Counted from the first letter of the stretch, positions 8,334 to 18,229 are shown. The stretch is DNA of 64,000 bases from Candidatus Nitrotoga sp. CP45 (GCA_003402375.1 QFXJ01000022.1:54468-118467), one strand, 5' to 3'. Numbers and translations are program-made. Notes: generated by a model not told the origin, from the letters alone.

Positions 8334-8990
8334 TTAGGTATATAGGTGATGTAATTGAATGTAATCGGCTACTACGTCTGGTAGCAGGTAATGTATGTTT
8401 TTATTTTCGGCACAACGTTTACGGATATCCGTGGCGGAAATTTCCAGGGCAGGCATATCCGCCACCAGGATCGCCCCGGCAGGCGAATCACGCAGAATAC
8501 AAGGTGCCGGAACGAGGCGCGCCCTGTATTCATCGCGCAAAGCTTCATTCGCCCTATTTATGGTGTTACCAAGTGGGTGCCCAGCACGCTGCATGACCAC
8601 TATATGCGACAGCTCAAATAAACTCTTCCATTCATGCCAAGAGTGTAACAGCAGGAAGGCATCGCCGCCCATCAACAAACACAGCGGCTGTTGCATACCG
8701 TGCTCGGCACGTAGTGCAGTAAGCGTATCCACCGTATAACACGGATCGATGCGATAAATTTCGCGTTCATCCAGCACGAATGCCGCGTTACCTTGCAATG
8801 CCAGGCGGGCCATATCCAGACGCTGTACTGCGCTTGCGTGCGGCGCATTACGATGCGGCGGCGTACCGCTGGGAATGAAATGTATCGCAGCCAAATTGCA
8901 TTGCTCCAGCGCTTCCTGTGCCAAGCGCAGATGGCCATTATGGACAGGATCGAACGTGCCGCCCAAGATACCAATGGGGGCTTGGTTCAC
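8334..8990 (-). CDS. nadD: Nicotinate-nucleotide adenylyltransferase
   Basis: The 218-residue enzyme has the nucleotidyltransferase motif GGTFDPVHNGHL near the N-terminus and the second motif SATDIRKR near the C-terminus. It converts nicotinate mononucleotide and ATP to deamido-NAD in NAD synthesis. It lies three bases downstream of aceF and just upstream of rsfS, so it is probably co-transcribed with both. Confidence 0.96.
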   Translation of the reverse strand: MNQAPIGILGGTFDPVHNGHLRLAQEALEQCNLAAIHFIPSGTPPHRNAPHASAVQRLDMARLALQGNAAFVLDEREIYRIDPCYTVDTLTALRAEHGMQQPLCLLMGGDAFLLLHSWHEWKSLFELSHIVVMQRAGHPLGNTINRANEALRDEYRARLVPAPCILRDSPAGAILVADMPALEISATDIRKRCAENKNIHYLLPDVVADYIQLHHLYT

Positions 8991-8993
8991 AGC

Positions 8994-10280
8994 TTATAGC
9001 ACCAACCGGCGAACATCCGACAACACTTTGCCAAGATAACTCGTGAACCGTACTGCCTCCGCACCATCAATTACACGATGATCATATGAGAGTGACAGTG
9101 GCAACATTAGCCGTGGCACAAATTTATCCTCTTGAAATACTGGCTTGATGCTCGCTTTGGACACACCCAAAATAGCCACTTCTGGCGCATTAATAATAGG
9201 CGTAAATGCTGTCCCGCCGATGCCACCCAGACTGGAAATAGTGAAGCAGCCACCTTGCATAGCGGTTGCGGGGAGTTTTTTCTCCCGTGCCTTGGCACTA
9301 ATCTCGCCCAACTCCTTGGCCAGTTGAACGATGCCCTTTTGGTCTACGTCACGTAACACGGGCACCATCAGGCCATCCGGTGTATCCACGGCCACGCCGA
9401 TGTGAAAATATTTTTTCAGCACCAAGTTTTCACCACTAGCATCTAATGATGAATTGAAGTCCGGGTGTTGTTGCATAGCTGTCACCACAGCCTTGAGCAA
9501 GAAAGCCAGCGGAGTAATTTTTATTCCCTGCTTTGAGTATTCCTCGCCCAGCTCCTTGCGGAAAACTTCCATCTCGGTGATGTCAGCCTCATCGTGCTGG
9601 GTAATGTGCGGAATGGAGACCCAGTTGCGATGAAGATTAGCACCAGAAAGCTTCTTGATGCGTGAGAGCGGCTTGGTTTCGATGACACCGTATCTGGAAA
9701 AATCCACTACCGGCATGGCTGATACCTGCAAGCCGCCACCCGAGCCGCCTTGCGGTTGTGCAAGTGTAGCTTTAACAAAGCTCTGCACATCATTTTTGGT
9801 AATGCGCCCCTTTTCTCCGCTGCCTCTTACACGCGTAAGATCAACCCCCAATTCGCGCGCAAAATGCCGAATGGACGGGCTGGCATGCGCCTTTCCTGTA
9901 GGGCTGCTTTGAAAACCGGTTGGCGTCACAATAGGCATGGCAACAGGCGCTGTAACAGGCGTTGCGGCAGCTGGATTTGCAGCTTCTTTTACCGGAGCCG
10001 GTGTTGTGGGGGGGCTAACGTCAGCTGACGTTTCCGTTGCACTGGTTTCCATCGATAAAATCAGTGTACCTTCCGATATTTTGTCGCCCACTTTAACGCT
10101 AACATTCTTCACCACCCCATCAAATGGGGCGGGTACATCCATCGTAGCCTTGTCAGTTTCCAGGGTAAGCAGGGGCTGCTCAGCCTTGACCGTATCACCC
10201 GCTTTTACCATTACTTCTATTACCGGCACATCTTTGGAATCACCGATGTCCGGCATCAGTACTTGTTTGATTTCTGCCAC
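8994..10280 (-). CDS. aceF: Pyruvate dehydrogenase E2, dihydrolipoamide acetyltransferase
   Basis: The 428-residue protein has one N-terminal lipoyl domain with the lipoylated lysine K44 in ETDKATMDVP, an Ala/Pro/Thr-rich linker (about 80-125), a peripheral subunit-binding domain (SPSIRHFARELGVDLTRVRG) and the catalytic acyltransferase domain ending with the active-site motif LSYDHRVIDG. It transfers the acetyl group to CoA in the PDH complex. E. coli AceF has three lipoyl domains; one is normal for many other bacteria. aceE lies 17 bases upstream. No E3 (lpd) gene follows; nadD comes instead. Confidence 0.95.
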   Translation of the reverse strand: MAEIKQVLMPDIGDSKDVPVIEVMVKAGDTVKAEQPLLTLETDKATMDVPAPFDGVVKNVSVKVGDKISEGTLILSMETSATETSADVSPPTTPAPVKEAANPAAATPVTAPVAMPIVTPTGFQSSPTGKAHASPSIRHFARELGVDLTRVRGSGEKGRITKNDVQSFVKATLAQPQGGSGGGLQVSAMPVVDFSRYGVIETKPLSRIKKLSGANLHRNWVSIPHITQHDEADITEMEVFRKELGEEYSKQGIKITPLAFLLKAVVTAMQQHPDFNSSLDASGENLVLKKYFHIGVAVDTPDGLMVPVLRDVDQKGIVQLAKELGEISAKAREKKLPATAMQGGCFTISSLGGIGGTAFTPIINAPEVAILGVSKASIKPVFQEDKFVPRLMLPLSLSYDHRVIDGAEAVRFTSYLGKVLSDVRRLVL

Positions 10281-10297
10281 GCGTGTCTCCTACCCGC

Positions 10298-12958
10298 TCA
10301 GACCGTAGTTGGATTCGGTTTATCGGGATTGATATTGTACAGTTTGAGCGCCTTGCTGACTTCACTCATGGCTACCGTGCCTTCGTCAGCCAGCGCTTTC
10401 AGCGCGGCGACAGCTATGTAATAACGGTCAACCTCGAAGAAATGGCGTAGCTTTTTACGCGTATCAGAGCGGCCAAAACCGTCCGTGCCCAACACTTTGT
10501 AATTGCCGGGCAAGAAGGCACGAATCTGGTCAGCGTAGCTTTTAATATAATCAGTTGCTGCAATGACAGGCCCCTTGCGCTTGCCCAAGCATTGCTCAGC
10601 GTAACTTACGCGTGGCGCAGCTTCAGGGTGCAGCATGTTCCAGCGCTCGCAATCCAGACCATCCCGACGTAATTCATTGAAGCTGGTTACGCTCCAGATG
10701 TCGGAAGCTACACCAAAATCCTTCACCAATAATTCTGCTGCTGCGATGACTTCGCGCAGAATAGTCCCGCTGCCCAAAAGTTGTACCGTGGGTGCCGTGG
10801 CGGATTGGGCTTTACCTTCATTGAACAAATACATGCCTCTGATAATGCCGGTCTCCGCACCCTCCGGCATGGCCGGATGCGCGTAGTTTTCATTCATCAC
10901 AGTGAGGTAATAGAACACGTCCTCTTGTTCCTGATACATGCGGCGCATACCATCCTGAATAATCACCGCCAACTCGTAAGCAAAAGTTGGATCGTAGGAC
11001 ACACAGTTAGGAATGGTCGCCGCCATCAGATGGCTGTGGCCGTCTTGATGCTGCAAACCTTCGCCATTCAATGTGGTGCGCCCGGCCGTGCCCCCCAGCA
11101 GAAAGCCGCGTGCACGCTGGTCGCCCGCCGCCCACATCAAATCGCCGACACGCTGAAAGCCAAACATGGAATAGTAGATATAGAACGGCACCATCGCGAC
11201 ACCATGGTTAGCGTAAGCCGTAGATGCGGCAATCCACGACGACATCGCACCCGCTTCATTGATGCCTTCCTGCAAAATCTGCCCGGCCTTGTCTTCCTTA
11301 TAGAACATCAACTGATCAGCATCCTGCGGCGTATATAACTGGCCAACTTGAGAAAAAATACTGAGCTGGCGGAACAATCCTTCCATGCCGAAAGTGCGCG
11401 ATTCGTCCGGCACGATAGGGACCACCAGCTTGCCAATATTCTTGTCTTTCACCAGAACGCCTAGCATACGCACGAAAGCCATCGTGGTGGAAATTTCGCG
11501 ATCTTCGGTACCTTTAAGCAATACTTCGAAGGCATCCAGCCCTGGTATTTGCAATGGCTCTGCCACTATTTTGCGGTCGGGTACGGTGCCCAAGGCCTTG
11601 CTGCGCTCGCGCAGATAACTCATTTCCAAACTATCATCGGGTGGACGACAGAATGGCAATTTGCTGAGCTGATCATCGGTCACTGGAATATTGAAGCGAT
11701 CACGGAATTTGCGCAATGCTTCACCGCCCACTTTCTTTTGCTGGTGGGTGATATTTTGGGCTTCACCAGCCTCACCCATGCCATAGCCCTTTATGGTCTT
11801 GGCCAGAATGACGGTGGGTTGTCCCTTATGGTTTGCTGCGGCCGCGTAAGCTGCAAAAACTTTATGCGGATCGTGGCCACCACGATCAAGATGCCAGATT
11901 TCCTCGTCCGACATATCAGCGACCAGCTCCAGTAATTCCGGATATTTGCCGAAAAAATGTTGGCGCACATAGGCGCCATTTTTAGATTTATAGGTCTGAT
12001 ATTCGCCGTCTACCACTTCTTCCATGCGCTTCAGCAAAAGTCCTGTCTTGTCCTTCGCGAACAGACGATCCCATTTTCCGCCCCACACCACCTTGATCAC
12101 GTTCCAGCCCGCGCCACGGAATACACCTTCCAGCTCCTGAATGATCTTGCCGTTGCCGCGGACGGGGCCATCCAGCCGCTGCAGGTTACAGTTAATGACA
12201 AAAATCAGATTATCCAGTTTCTCGCGCGCAGCCATTGAAATCGCCCCCAGCGATTCCGGTTCATCCGTTTCACCATCACCGAGGAACGCCCATACCTTGC
12301 GTCCTTCGGTACTAACAATGCCCCGATACTCCAGATAGCGCATGAAACGCGCTTGGTAAATAGCCATCAGCGGGCCCAAGCCCATGGATACAGTGGGGAA
12401 TTGCCAAAAATCAGGCATCAGCCACGGATGCGGGTAAGAAGATAAGCCGCCGCCATTTACTTCTTGGCGGAAATTGTACAATTGCTCCTCGCTGAGGCGC
12501 CCCTCAAGGAAAGCGCGTGCGTACATGCCGGGCGATGCATGTCCTTGGAAATAAACCAGGTCACCGCCGTGATTCTCGGTCTTACCATGGAAAAAGTGGT
12601 TAAAGCCCACGTCATACAGCGTGGCCGCCGAAGCAAAGGTAGCGATGTGGCCACCCAATTCAGACGACTCACGATTGGCGTTTAACACAATAGCCATCGC
12701 GTTCCATCGGGTCAGGGCACGAATGCGATGCTCGAGTTCATAATTGCCGACCGAGCGTTGTTCCTTGTCGAGCGGGATGGTATTTAAGTAAGGTGTGATT
12801 GTACTAATCGGCAGAGCGACACCGGCCAAGTGCGCCTTGCGGACCAGCTGGCCAATCAGGTAATGGGCGCGTTCCGCGCTTTCATGCTCCAGCACCGAAT
12901 CCAGCGCATCCAGCCACTCTTGTGTTTCCTGTGAATCGCTATCAGGTAAATCTGCCAT
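10298..12958 (-). CDS. aceE: Pyruvate dehydrogenase E1, homodimeric type
   Basis: The 886-residue length fits homodimeric AceE. The thiamine diphosphate motif is seen in FLGDGETDEPES and continues to NCNLQRLDGPVRGN. Other typical stretches are FQGHASPGMYARAFLEGRL and the C-terminal VLGTDGFGRSDTRKKLR. It decarboxylates pyruvate and acetylates the E2 lipoyl group. It is the first gene of the minus-strand aceEF-nadD-rsfS-rlmH run. Confidence 0.97.
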   Translation of the reverse strand: MADLPDSDSQETQEWLDALDSVLEHESAERAHYLIGQLVRKAHLAGVALPISTITPYLNTIPLDKEQRSVGNYELEHRIRALTRWNAMAIVLNANRESSELGGHIATFASAATLYDVGFNHFFHGKTENHGGDLVYFQGHASPGMYARAFLEGRLSEEQLYNFRQEVNGGGLSSYPHPWLMPDFWQFPTVSMGLGPLMAIYQARFMRYLEYRGIVSTEGRKVWAFLGDGETDEPESLGAISMAAREKLDNLIFVINCNLQRLDGPVRGNGKIIQELEGVFRGAGWNVIKVVWGGKWDRLFAKDKTGLLLKRMEEVVDGEYQTYKSKNGAYVRQHFFGKYPELLELVADMSDEEIWHLDRGGHDPHKVFAAYAAAANHKGQPTVILAKTIKGYGMGEAGEAQNITHQQKKVGGEALRKFRDRFNIPVTDDQLSKLPFCRPPDDSLEMSYLRERSKALGTVPDRKIVAEPLQIPGLDAFEVLLKGTEDREISTTMAFVRMLGVLVKDKNIGKLVVPIVPDESRTFGMEGLFRQLSIFSQVGQLYTPQDADQLMFYKEDKAGQILQEGINEAGAMSSWIAASTAYANHGVAMVPFYIYYSMFGFQRVGDLMWAAGDQRARGFLLGGTAGRTTLNGEGLQHQDGHSHLMAATIPNCVSYDPTFAYELAVIIQDGMRRMYQEQEDVFYYLTVMNENYAHPAMPEGAETGIIRGMYLFNEGKAQSATAPTVQLLGSGTILREVIAAAELLVKDFGVASDIWSVTSFNELRRDGLDCERWNMLHPEAAPRVSYAEQCLGKRKGPVIAATDYIKSYADQIRAFLPGNYKVLGTDGFGRSDTRKKLRHFFEVDRYYIAVAALKALADEGTVAMSEVSKALKLYNINPDKPNPTTV

Positions 12959-13038
12959 ATATCTACTCTCTAATCATTCATTGTTGGTCTGTGCATTTAC
13001 GCACCAAGCTGTTATTTTTGACGATGCACAAGCACGCG

Positions 13039-13683
13039 CTATCTGCCTAAATGCATATCAGAAACGCACTCTATCGTCTCGTTCTCCGTTACCACCCATT
13101 CCACTTTGTGATCGGTGGCTTCCTGCGGTAACCCTTCGACTAGCTGGATAGCAAATGCCCCGGCAACCAGTGCAGGATGGCAACCTTGATTCGCATCCTT
13201 CATTCGCGCCAGCAACTTGTCATAAAATCCACCGCCATAACCTAGCCGCGCGCCGTCACGTCCAAATGCTATTCCCGGCAACAAGATAAAATCCACCTCT
13301 TTCAAAGAATTTATTTTGGTACAGCGCTCAACCAGCGGTTCGCGGATACTCCACTGACCGGGTGCCAAATCATGCTGCAAGTTGGTCACACGGTACAAAT
13401 CCAATTCTTTTGTGGCGCGGTTGACCTTCGGCAACAGCACGCACTTATCATCGCTCAAGGCCTGCTCCACCCATTTTTCGGTGGAGAACTCCGCGCCGAA
13501 GCTCATATAAGCTAGCACTGTATTGGCCGTGCGGTAAGCATTCAGGTTGGCGATACGCTCCGAAATGGCATGGCTCAAACCTGCCCTCTCAGCCGCAGTC
13601 AATTGTTCGCGGCCTGCAATTATACGTTGTCTGATAGCCTGTTTCATAACCTGTATTGTCATGGGCAGATTATCCTTGCTCAT
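13039..13683 (-). CDS. 5-formyltetrahydrofolate cyclo-ligase
   Basis: The 214-residue protein shows the ATP-binding family signature LLPGIAFGRDGARLGYGGGF and then YDKLLAR. It converts 5-formyl-THF to 5,10-methenyl-THF. The first ATG at 13683 gives MSKDNLPMTIQVMKQAIRQR, where MKQAIRQR matches the usual family start, so a start at an internal ATG is possible. The same frame stays open for about 57 codons further upstream without a normal start codon. No 6S RNA, which often precedes this gene, could be recognised. Confidence 0.92.
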   Translation of the reverse strand: MSKDNLPMTIQVMKQAIRQRIIAGREQLTAAERAGLSHAISERIANLNAYRTANTVLAYMSFGAEFSTEKWVEQALSDDKCVLLPKVNRATKELDLYRVTNLQHDLAPGQWSIREPLVERCTKINSLKEVDFILLPGIAFGRDGARLGYGGGFYDKLLARMKDANQGCHPALVAGAFAIQLVEGLPQEATDHKVEWVVTENETIECVSDMHLGR

Positions 13684-13933
13684 ACATTCAAATGGGCAAT
13701 TTCTGCCAAAATTTCGACGAAAACTTCGCAGCAGTTGTTCAAGACTTTCTCGATCAACGCGACAAATATCGCCACATACTGACTTGAATAATTTGTCAAT
13801 GAATTCAGGCGGGCTATTGGTTGGAATATCGCCCGGAATAGCGGAACGTCTCCCATGAAATCATGAAATACACCTCCGGATTTGATGGATAAAGACGAAT
13901 TCAAATTTGCTCGCGCTTAATGCAATTTATCCA

Positions 13934-15442
13934 TTAGCTCAAAAACAATTTGTATGCCGGATTATCACTTTCATCCCAGTAACGATAACCGAGATTGTCC
14001 AGGAAAATTCGCAGCGGTTTCTTGTCATGATGCGGCACTTGCATGCCGATCAGCACGCGGCCGTAATCCGCACCATGGTTGCGATAGTGGAACAAGCTGA
14101 TATTCCAGCTATGGTTCATGCTGTTAAGGAACGTCATCAATGCGCCAGGGCGTTCTGGGAATTCGAAGCGAAACAGGATTTCGTCCTGCAAACCGGGGGC
14201 ATGTCCCCCTACCAGATGACGTACATGCAGCTTGGCCATCTCGTTGTCGGTAAAATTCAGCGTGGACAGTTTGTGTTTTTCCAGCGTGGCAACAAGCTTG
14301 GTAGTTTCAGATTGATCTTTTACCTGAACTCCGACGAACACATGCGCCTCCTTGGAGTTGGCATAACGGTAATTAAATTCAGTGATATTACGCTGGCCCA
14401 GTAAAGAGCAAAATTTTCGAAAGCTGCCAGGAGTTTCCGGGATGCTCACTGCCAGAATAGCCTCGCGCTTTTCGCCAAGCTCTGCCCGCTCCGCGATAAA
14501 ACGCAAGCGGTCAAAATTCATATTGGCGCCACTGGCAATTGCCACCAGCGTCTTGCCCTTTAGTTTTTCGCGCTCCGCATACAACTTAGCACCAGCAATA
14601 GCCAACGCTCCGGCAGGCTCAAGATTGGTGCGGGTATCTTCGAACACATCCTTGATCGCTGCGCAGATAGCGTCGGTATCCACCAATATAATTTCGTCCA
14701 CCAATTCGCGGCACAAACGGAGAGTCTCCTGCCCAACTTGTTTTACAGCCACGCCATCGGCGAACAAACCGACATGTTCAAGCTTGACGCGCCGACCGGC
14801 TTTAATCGAACGGCTCATGGCATCGGACTCCACGGGTTGCACGCCAATAACCTTGATTTCCGGGCGCACCGCTTTAACGTAAGCGGCAACGCCTGAAATT
14901 AGGCCGCCACCACCGATGGGCGCAAAAATTGCATGGATAGGCTGGCTATGCTGCCGCAATATTTCCATACCAATAGTTCCCTGTCCGGCGATTACATCAG
15001 CATCGTCATAAGGATGGACGAAGGTAAGCTTGAGTTTCTGCTCCAGCTCCAACGCATGCAGATAAGCATCAGAATAAGAATCGCCATGCAATATTGTTTT
15101 TGCGCCACGGCTGGCAACCGCCTCCACCTTAATCTGCGGCGTGGTTACTGGCATAACGATGATGGCCTTGCAGCCCAGTTTCTGCGCCGACAACGCCACA
15201 CCCTGCGCGTGATTACCCGCCGAGGCAGCGATGACACCGCGCTTAAGCTGCGCCGGCGTCAACTTCGCCATCTTGTTATAGGCGCCGCGCAGCTTGAAAG
15301 AAAATACCGGCTGCATATCTTCTCGCTTTAGCAAAACGTTGTTGCCGATGCGCACAGACAAATTGGGTGCATCATCTAGCGGACTTTCAATAGCCACATC
15401 ATAAACACGGGCGGTGAGGATACGGTTTAAGTAACTTTGCAT
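13934..15442 (-). CDS. ilvA: Threonine deaminase (L-threonine ammonia-lyase), biosynthetic
   Basis: The 502-residue enzyme has an N-terminal PLP domain with the Schiff-base lysine in SFKLRGAYNKM, SAGNHAQGVA and the glycine-rich GGGGLISG. Two ACT-like regulatory domains follow from about residue 330 (VSIPETPGSFRKFCSLLG and FRFEFPERPGALMTFL), as in isoleucine-inhibited IlvA. It makes 2-oxobutanoate from threonine as the first step of isoleucine synthesis. It appears to be a single-gene unit. Confidence 0.96.
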   Translation of the reverse strand: MQSYLNRILTARVYDVAIESPLDDAPNLSVRIGNNVLLKREDMQPVFSFKLRGAYNKMAKLTPAQLKRGVIAASAGNHAQGVALSAQKLGCKAIIVMPVTTPQIKVEAVASRGAKTILHGDSYSDAYLHALELEQKLKLTFVHPYDDADVIAGQGTIGMEILRQHSQPIHAIFAPIGGGGLISGVAAYVKAVRPEIKVIGVQPVESDAMSRSIKAGRRVKLEHVGLFADGVAVKQVGQETLRLCRELVDEIILVDTDAICAAIKDVFEDTRTNLEPAGALAIAGAKLYAEREKLKGKTLVAIASGANMNFDRLRFIAERAELGEKREAILAVSIPETPGSFRKFCSLLGQRNITEFNYRYANSKEAHVFVGVQVKDQSETTKLVATLEKHKLSTLNFTDNEMAKLHVRHLVGGHAPGLQDEILFRFEFPERPGALMTFLNSMNHSWNISLFHYRNHGADYGRVLIGMQVPHHDKKPLRIFLDNLGYRYWDESDNPAYKLFLS

Positions 15443-15583
15443 GATTGCCTAAAAATTAATTTACGGACAGATTATGGTGCAAGACTAGCAGTAATTGTAT
15501 GCAACCCAAAAGGGTTTCCGTCATTCCGTACCAATTTTGGTCGTCATTTATATAGCCCCTGTTGCCACTTTGTCGCCCGCACG
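15443..15583. other. Intergenic region between divergent ilvA and the small ORF
   Basis: This stretch separates the ilvA start from the next plus-strand gene pair. It should hold both promoters, but I could not pick a convincing -35/-10 pair. A short near-palindrome, CCCAAAAGGG, occurs near 15506. No RNA gene was seen. Confidence 0.4.
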
Positions 15584-15790
15584 ATGACTGACCTACCTCT
15601 GCCTCTTTTACAATTTGTATTTGATTCAAACTACTTTCTTCAAAACAGAAATCTTATATCGCTACTCGCAGGTGTGTATGTGTTTATTCATTTATACTTC
15701 TTTAGTTTGGCCATGTTAAGAGGCGGCCATGCTAACGCAGTTCGACTCTCGGACAATCTTACAAAAAATGATAATAGTGGAAACGCATGA
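15584..15790 (+). CDS. Possible small membrane peptide coupled to a lipoprotein gene
   Basis: An ATG at 15584 opens a 68-residue frame with one hydrophobic segment (SLLAGVYVFIHLYFFSLAML) followed by a polar tail. Its TGA overlaps the start of the lipoprotein gene in an ATGA arrangement (15787-15790), which suggests translational coupling. There is no strong Shine-Dalgarno sequence. I do not recognise a family. It may be a real small inner-membrane protein or a chance frame; the overlap and the membrane segment favour the former slightly. Confidence 0.4.
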   Translation: MTDLPLPLLQFVFDSNYFLQNRNLISLLAGVYVFIHLYFFSLAMLRGGHANAVRLSDNLTKNDNSGNA

Positions 15791-16524
15791 TTCTGAAATT
15801 GCAAAATAATTGCCGTTTGTTTGTCCCCATCACCGCTGCCTTATTGCTGGCAGCTTGCACCACCACAGAACCTGCCAAAAACAGTAAGCACATCCCACAA
15901 CAAAGTGATCGCAATTTACTCAGTCAGCTTGGTAAATCAGATATTGATCGCTTGGCAGATGTAGAGATGCGTGAAAACACCCAAATTTTGCGTATGTTAA
16001 TGACAAAACTATACAAGCGTAATCCGCGCGAACTTAGAAAAAACAGCACCGCCAGCGCGGAAGAGATGGTGAAATCAGTATTCGAAAACCAAAATGGCTG
16101 GCGGTTCAAGGAAATCGGCGAAGCGCAGGGCTCCTACGCTATTCAACAGGCGTTCCGGCCTGACTATGAAGGTGACCGGGTAATGTCGTTAATCGTAGGC
16201 CTGCAAACGATGTTAATCAAAGCACATGGTGGGAAAACCGAGTTCTATTTTACCGACACCATTGAGCCGCAAAACATCTTTAATGCCGCACGTAACGTCG
16301 AAATCGTCGTGTGGCAGCTCTCCAATGCACGCGATGACAAAGGACAGCTTGATTTGTTAACTAATGAATTAAATGACCACGAGCGCAATCTCAGCTTTGA
16401 ACGTGAGTTCGGGAAAATTATCGGTAGCCTGGATTTATTTGCGATTACATTATCGGAAAAATTACAGCGCGGAATTACACGCGTGGTGCAGACTTTATCT
16501 ACGGCATTATTCTTACCATTTTGA
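15787..16524 (+). CDS. Putative lipoprotein of unknown function
   Basis: A 245-residue protein with a lipoprotein signal peptide whose lipobox is LLAAC, so the mature protein begins CTTTEPAK and is probably membrane-tethered by lipid. The mature part is mixed alpha/beta with no motif I can assign (for example FRPDYEGDRVMSLIVGL and FYFTDTIEPQNIFNAARNVE). No catalytic residues are evident. It overlaps the small upstream ORF by four bases. The function is unknown. Confidence 0.75.
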   Translation: MILKLQNNCRLFVPITAALLLAACTTTEPAKNSKHIPQQSDRNLLSQLGKSDIDRLADVEMRENTQILRMLMTKLYKRNPRELRKNSTASAEEMVKSVFENQNGWRFKEIGEAQGSYAIQQAFRPDYEGDRVMSLIVGLQTMLIKAHGGKTEFYFTDTIEPQNIFNAARNVEIVVWQLSNARDDKGQLDLLTNELNDHERNLSFEREFGKIIGSLDLFAITLSEKLQRGITRVVQTLSTALFLPF

Positions 16525-16771
16525 CTTTAACCCATCGTTACACTCCACCGCCCAAGCCCATGGTTTTGACTTTTACATAGGCTGATGGGTTGATAAAGCA
16601 CGCGGGCATCTCCCAACTACATCTGCCCACTGATTGTTTAGTCTAATACTGCTAGCACCACCATACTTTACGCTGCGAGTGAGGATTGGTTGGGGACTGT
16701 CATCTGAAAATAAAAAAACTGCAACACGATGATCAAACTAAAATAGCAAAAAAAATTATGCAGCATCCAGG

Positions 16772-18034
16772 CTAGGCGGTCGGCAAATTCGGCAACGCAA
16801 TCTGGTTGTCGGTACTGAATTGATAATCCTTAAACACATGCTCAGCCGTTAGTATCTGATAAGTCCCGTCTGGTAGGCGGCGCGTGGTGTCCTTGAGGCG
16901 ATAGGTGTAGTGTCCGCAAGTCCAGCAGTCAAAGTTGCGCATAGCGGTGCACAAACAGGTTTTGTCCATAACGGAGATTTTCTTAGCATTCGGGTGAGCC
17001 GCCACTTCGGCGTTGTACGCCGTGATGTACGCGCAATTGCCGTTACCGTCGAGTAGGTAGCCGTAGGCTTCGCAGTTGGGGCGTATACCCGCGCCGATAG
17101 CCGGACTCTTCTTCAACATGCGCATAGGATAGCCTGTAGGCGAGATCATATTTACCTCTATGTCTTCCTCGTTAGCTTTAAAGTACTCTTGCACAATTTT
17201 TTCCGGCAAACCACACTCATGCGTTGCCGTAAAGCGCGTTGCCACTTGCACCGCCGCCGCACCCGTTTCCAGATACGACACTGCATCGCTACCGGTAAAA
17301 ACTCCACCGGCCGGTATGATCGGAATCTCCAGCTTTTCGGTCTGCAAGTACTGATAAATTTCTCTGCAGATTTCCCGCAGATCGTATTTCATCCAATCCA
17401 AACCGAAGCCCAAGTGGCCACCGGCCAATGGCCCTTCTATCACGATATAATCTGGCAGGCGGTTAAGTTTGGCGTTTTTGCGCAAGAAAATTTGCAGCGC
17501 ACGTAGCGAGGAGACGATGATGCCGAGCTTAGCGTCACGAAAACGTGGATGATCTTCCATCAACGCGAATGAACCCAGATGCAATCCGGCGCTCAAGGTA
17601 ATTCCATCTATACCGGCAGAGAGCGCCCCATGCAGCCGTACCCGCAACGTTTCGCGCGGTGCATTCATAGTAAGCTTTTCCATGCAATTAACAAAAATCA
17701 TACCGGAACCGCGTTTGGCTTCCATGGCTTTGCTCAGGTGCAAGCGCGTCGACTCTGCAATTTGCCCAAGGTCAAATTGCACCTTAGATTTATCGGTATT
17801 GGCAACATTGTATTTATACTGCTGGAGCTTTGATTTAACGAAATTCGTATTTAAAAGCCGATCCGTTACAGTCGGCAACATAGCATCGGAAAGATGCCCT
17901 ATGCCGCCGAGACGCGCAGCTTCCAGCGCCAGTTCGGCAGTGGAAATATCAACTCCCATCCCACCAATTATGATAGGCACCAGCTCTTGCTTGCCAAATC
18001 TCAAACGAAAATCATCAACACACTTCATTGCCAT
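16772..18034 (-). CDS. Nitronate monooxygenase / 2-nitropropane dioxygenase-like flavoprotein
   Basis: The 420-residue protein has the TIM-barrel FMN fold of the NMO family: PIIIGGMGVDIS at the N-terminus, VIEGPLAGGHLGFG in the middle and PAGGVFTGSDAVSYLETGAAAVQ at the FMN-phosphate site. The C-terminal ~70 residues are an extra segment with several cysteines (CLCTAMRNFDCWTCGHYTYR) that could bind a metal or cluster. Family members oxidise nitronates, but many have other roles, so the substrate is not fixed. It is a lone minus-strand gene downstream of trpD with about 195 bases between. Confidence 0.82.
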   Translation of the reverse strand: MAMKCVDDFRLRFGKQELVPIIIGGMGVDISTAELALEAARLGGIGHLSDAMLPTVTDRLLNTNFVKSKLQQYKYNVANTDKSKVQFDLGQIAESTRLHLSKAMEAKRGSGMIFVNCMEKLTMNAPRETLRVRLHGALSAGIDGITLSAGLHLGSFALMEDHPRFRDAKLGIIVSSLRALQIFLRKNAKLNRLPDYIVIEGPLAGGHLGFGLDWMKYDLREICREIYQYLQTEKLEIPIIPAGGVFTGSDAVSYLETGAAAVQVATRFTATHECGLPEKIVQEYFKANEEDIEVNMISPTGYPMRMLKKSPAIGAGIRPNCEAYGYLLDGNGNCAYITAYNAEVAAHPNAKKISVMDKTCLCTAMRNFDCWTCGHYTYRLKDTTRRLPDGTYQILTAEHVFKDYQFSTDNQIALPNLPTA

Positions 18035-18229
18035 CCTTCAATTCAAGACGCTACATTAGTTTGGTAATCGTAGGCAATCTTCCGCATCGTGCGCAAATAT
18101 TTGTCAAAAACCATCTGGATACTTATATTAAAAAATATCCCGAAAACGTGGGAACTATTGGGTTAATCAGAACAAGGCCGTTCGGCGAACACTATTAATT
18201 CCTCCCCGAAAAATCGATTTTCCGCAGCC

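Noticed and set aside
13680..13904. 74-codon minus-strand frame upstream of the 5-FTHF cyclo-ligase
   Set aside because: No good start signal at its ATG and a different frame in the same stretch looks more protein-like, so I did not call it as a gene.
13690..13930. 6S RNA gene, often found upstream of this cyclo-ligase
   Set aside because: The stretch shows no long self-complementary bulged hairpin and reads more like coding sequence.
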